Positions 60,714 to 64,000 of a stretch of 64,000 nucleotides of DNA are shown here, in pieces; positions within the stretch are counted from its first letter, which is position 1; every line of letters starts with the position of its first letter. The position numbers and the translations under genes were made by a program. The stretch comes from Talinum fruticosum. Taxonomy: Eukaryota > Streptophyta > Magnoliopsida > Caryophyllales > Talinaceae. Under the pieces are notes generated by a model. It worked only from the letters and a program-made list of their open reading frames with translations, ran no database searches and was not told where the DNA came from. The stretch spans positions 1,426,001 to 1,490,000 of the forward strand of contig JAITYX010000089.1 in the NCBI GenBank assembly GCA_021018815.1, in the 5' to 3' direction.

Positions 60714-62577
60714 ACGTGAATCATGTGATCTGCCAAAAGCCAAAATAAAAATCCAATCTGGGACATTAAATTGCAGAATCAAGAAGTAAAATTGGATTAT
60801 AAAAGAGCCCACCAAAAAAAAATGTACTCTCTCGAAAATAATTCATTTAGATACTGGTCCGTCTCATGTAAGAACCGGCGATAACTAAATCGCATAAGGC
60901 ACCGTGTAGTTTATGCCATTGTTTGTAGATAAAAAAACAAATACACCGCAAAAAGGAAAAAAAAACTGTAATCTACAACAATACTGGCTAGTGTAGATCT
61001 AGCATAAGATAATTTTTTCATACCCTGAACAAAGGGGAGAAAGAATATTGATACAAACAATCAAAGTGGCGAAATCGAACACAAATTGTCCATGTGCGAC
61101 TTCATCAACATCAATAACAACTCACAATGTGCATCTCGCTTTAGCTGAGTCGGGGAGTTATCCAATATATGAACGACTTCATCAGTTTGGGAAAAACCAG
61201 TTTATCTGACAGCTTCTTCGAATTTGATTTCTGATGCTTTTAGCTCTGACTTTTCGTATTAGTTCAATTTGAATCCGCGTCAACTATGAAGTGATCAACT
61301 GTACAAACATAGAAAAATAACTCAATAGGGAAGAAAAATGCCAAGAAATTGGTGGGCTAAACAAAGAAAAATCTCTTATTTTAGTTACTGAGCTAAATAG
61401 CTATTCCAAGCAAACTGTTCCACCAAATTCTGCAGAATAGATTCTACTTCCATAATCAGCAGGCTTCTTAATTGATTGTCAAACAAGTGACATGAACAGA
61501 AACATCGTATCATCCATTTCGATTTTCTATAATCATCAGTCGTTTTGGTCGTTATTCTGATTTTCGGTTCATCTACTCAACACCATCAAGGACTAAAAAG
61601 GACAATCAGAAGGGCTGGGTGGACGTATGGTAATGCATTTTGAAGTGCCCTAAAATTTTCCTTACCGTCCTTGGGTTGCATGATCCTTCTATTTCCTTCT
61701 GTTGTCTTCTTTCTTTTTTTTTTTTAAAAAAGAGGGTTTCAGATCCTGGGGAAACTCAAGCCTGATCTGATGATCTAATGTTACTGTCGAGACAAAAGCT
61801 TCTGGGTAAAAGTAGTGAAAGAACATACATACTATCTCCAATTACTTGACGAAAATCAGAGATGCCAATAGTGGCATCACCAAACACAGGTGAGAATATA
61901 TGATATGGAGTTCTACAAAGTGGGTTATCATAAATCTAAATCCTACCAAATAAGGCATGTTTAAAGAAACAACAAAGGAGGACCAAAAAGGAGCAGTTGA
62001 GATACCTATGTCACATTGGTCAGGAGAGTTCAGAAATGTATCTATATCTGAAAGCGAAAAGAGGGAACTAGGATTATGCCCCAAGGCTCCAAGATCTGTG
62101 AACAAGAGAATGACAAGAAGAGTAAAAAACGTGCCAGAAAAAACAATACAGCAATTCTGTTAGCATATGATATTACAGTTAGCATAATAAGATTGTAGCA
62201 GGAAAACATCAGACGTGAGGTGATGAAATTTATCATAAGATGAATTACTCCCAAGTTTCTCAGCTAAGAGTGGATAAGGATAAAGCTCATATGACGACAC
62301 ACCCAAAAACAGAAATGCATTTTTGATACACTATTGTCACATAAATTGCAACATCTTAAAATCTGGATTACTAATAAGGTCTGGAACTTGGTTTAGGACG
62401 GATCAAGATCCTGACATTTAAAAAAATCCCAGTGCTGATCCTGCAGTGGAAGAGTACAGAAGAGTCCAATTGTATGCAGCCGTACCTCTTTCCGGCAAAG
62501 TTTTTGAGAAAGCTACAAAAGTATTTTTGACATTTGAACTTCACCCAAATTCCATGAGAAGTAGACTTTATTAAAGA
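59620..62577. other. intergenic and probable 3' UTR of the last gene
   Basis: 59620-60550 is AT-rich with no feature. 60662-60712 is a CT microsatellite. 61000-62577 is less AT-rich and probably includes the 3' UTR and flank of the minus-strand gene that follows. Open frames at 61842-62254 do not resemble known proteins. Confidence 0.4.
60662..60712. repeat. (CT)n microsatellite
   Basis: About 25 CT units with one TA interruption. It makes spurious Ser/Leu and Arg/Glu frames. Confidence 0.95.
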
Positions 62578-64000
62578 TCAGACAGTAGATGTAAGAATGA
62601 AGTGAGATAACATGCCAAGCATATCACCTTCAAAATTATTTAAGCCACCTGTCAAGTGTGAATAGGGGTTGTCTAAAATATTTCCATTGCTATCATCAGG
62701 TGCAAGTTGTAAGTCTTCATTGCTGCACATATTGGATGAAAAAGGTGGATCAAATGTCACAGGATCAACGCTCATCCGCGGAATATCTTCTGGTGCAGAT
62801 GAGAATTGGCTGTTGCAGTCAGTCAAGGGGCAACTTATGGCCATCTCCTGCTTGATGCCAGCAGTTCTGGTGAACAATTACTTATAAGCAGGTATAATAG
62901 CATGAAGCTTCTAACTAAAACGAGAAACAACGTAGAAAAGGATATTATATGTTTATGATAATTTTTCAGAGACTTGTCGTCCAACAACATTAATTAACGC
63001 CTAGCACAATCGTAGATGACGTAGTGTATGAGCTACAACCAGCATATTTCACCACATGGTCTACTGGGTTAATTGGTGATGATATTGCTCTGGATACTCT
63101 CTTTTTCTCTAGACATGCTGAACAGCAAAAGGGGAAAGCCTTGAACCTTCTAATGTTCTATCAATAACAACAAACAGGCCTTAGAAATTGTACAACTGGC
63201 AAACCTATTGATCCATACCTTATATAACAAAGTGACAACCATCGACAAAAGCCTACTGAACAACATCAAACAGGACAAGAATGGCTAATCATCACAAATA
63301 ATGGCTTCAAGCCACTCGAGAAAAAAGAGAATAAGGTGATAAATTCACTGACAAATAGGATAATATGATATTGCCATACATATCTGCTGCAGTCACTTGA
63401 ATAGGATAAAAGCTGCCTAGCGCAGGGACTCCATCTACCACCATATATGAGGATCCGCCATTTTGCGATGATTCTATATGAGTATGATCGTTAGATGGAA
63501 CATATGGTAGCTGGGGAGGAATATATCCCATTGGTGAGTTTACCGCACCACCTAAGATAAGTTAATAACAAAACAAACTGTAATGAATTTGATAGTTGCA
63601 AGTGACAATTGACTATAACTATAACAAATTGTGACACTTTAAAAAGAATGCAGCATTTCTTCCCTTTCTTTCTTCCTGTGTACTTCAAGGTTCAATTTTC
63701 CACTTCTCCATGAGGGAGAGAGTAAAACTGTATAAGTAACTTTTTCAAGGGAAAATTTCTTCAGTTACCAACACTGGTAATTCACGCTATAATGTATTCT
63801 TTGAAAACAAGCTACTTGATATTTAACATACCCGGCACATGCAGAAGCCCATTATGCATATAACTTGGCAAGTTCATCAAATGGTGCTGCCTCTCAAGTA
63901 GTAGATTGAAGATTGTGATCTGTTTCTTAAGCTTTAACCTTGCATAGTATGCCTTGAAGAATTCAGAATTTTCTTCTTCCAATTTCTGCCACACTAAATT
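62578..64000 (-). CDS. plant protein 1589 (A_thal_3526 domain) gene, 3' half only
   Basis: Plant-specific family of unknown function. The gene is cut by the right edge of the window. Visible exons: 64000-63832 (continues beyond the edge), 63551-63380 and 62866-62578, with GT-AG junctions and phases that close, giving about 210 residues and a TGA at 62580-62578. The first exon carries the second half of the conserved domain (VWQKLEEENSEFFKAYYARL, then KLKKQITIFNLLLERQ), which looks helical and basic. The other exons are low-complexity and acidic (PIQVTAADM, QEMAISCPLTDCNSQFSSAP, GLNNFEGDMLGMLSHF) with no membrane segment. The domain start and the gene's true N-terminus are outside the window. 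No break is seen in the visible part. Confidence 0.85.

Noticed and set aside
60555..60815. Overlapping frames on both strands
   Set aside because: Driven by the CT microsatellite; no protein character outside it.

Overview
This is nuclear DNA from a flowering plant, most likely a core eudicot. It is AT-rich, genes are split by GT-AG introns, 5' leaders carry GA/CT microsatellites, and the gene families are plant-specific: PDV1, CRF-type AP2/ERF, group III WRKY, arabinogalactan peptide and MIR169. I cannot name the species.

Layout: 1-3.8 kb holds an unrecognised two-exon gene between repeat debris (LTR-like ends, a 68-bp tandem array in its intron, a 624-bp hAT-like element). An F-box/LRR/FBD gene (+) lies at 4.9-6.4 kb. 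A MIR169 precursor (-) lies at 8.7-8.9 kb. From 9 to 21.8 kb is an AT-rich, gene-poor tract with a tRNA-Val(AAC) at 14.8 kb, several MITE-like elements, and two promoter-like pockets without a recognisable gene. A single-exon CRF-type AP2/ERF gene (+) is at 22.2-23.3 kb. After another gene-poor tract comes PDV1 (-) at 31.9-34.3 kb. A LINE-type RNase H relic is at 38 kb and a second MIR169 precursor (+) at 39.9-40.0 kb. The 10-exon mitochondrial carrier MTM1 (+) occupies 43.3-46.7 kb, a 59-residue arabinogalactan peptide gene (-) 48.4-50.5 kb, and a group III WRKY gene (-) 53.7-56.4 kb. The 3' half of a plant protein 1589-domain gene (-) runs off the right edge.

The genes are ordinary independent plant genes, not an operon or cluster. 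They cover chloroplast division (PDV1), mitochondrial carrier/metal homeostasis (MTM1), cell-surface AGP, hormone and stress transcription factors (CRF, WRKY), protein turnover (F-box) and NF-YA silencing (miR169).

The most useful observations are these. (1) Two MIR169 loci in opposite orientation, about 31 kb apart, share the same mature sequence and near-identical star. (2) PDV1, the WRKY gene and the unknown gene each have an apparent -1 frameshift that one extra base in a 5-6 base A/T run would repair; because the downstream protein stays conserved, consensus errors look likelier than pseudogenes. (3) The MTM1 protein has a CX3C-X11-CX3C loop at the place where human SLC25A39 has its regulatory cysteines. 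I found no clear evidence of a wholly new system. The best unexplained loci are the unknown gene at 0.7-2.2 kb, the orphan promoter-plus-foldback at 17.9 kb and the orphan exon-like leader at 20.4-20.7 kb.
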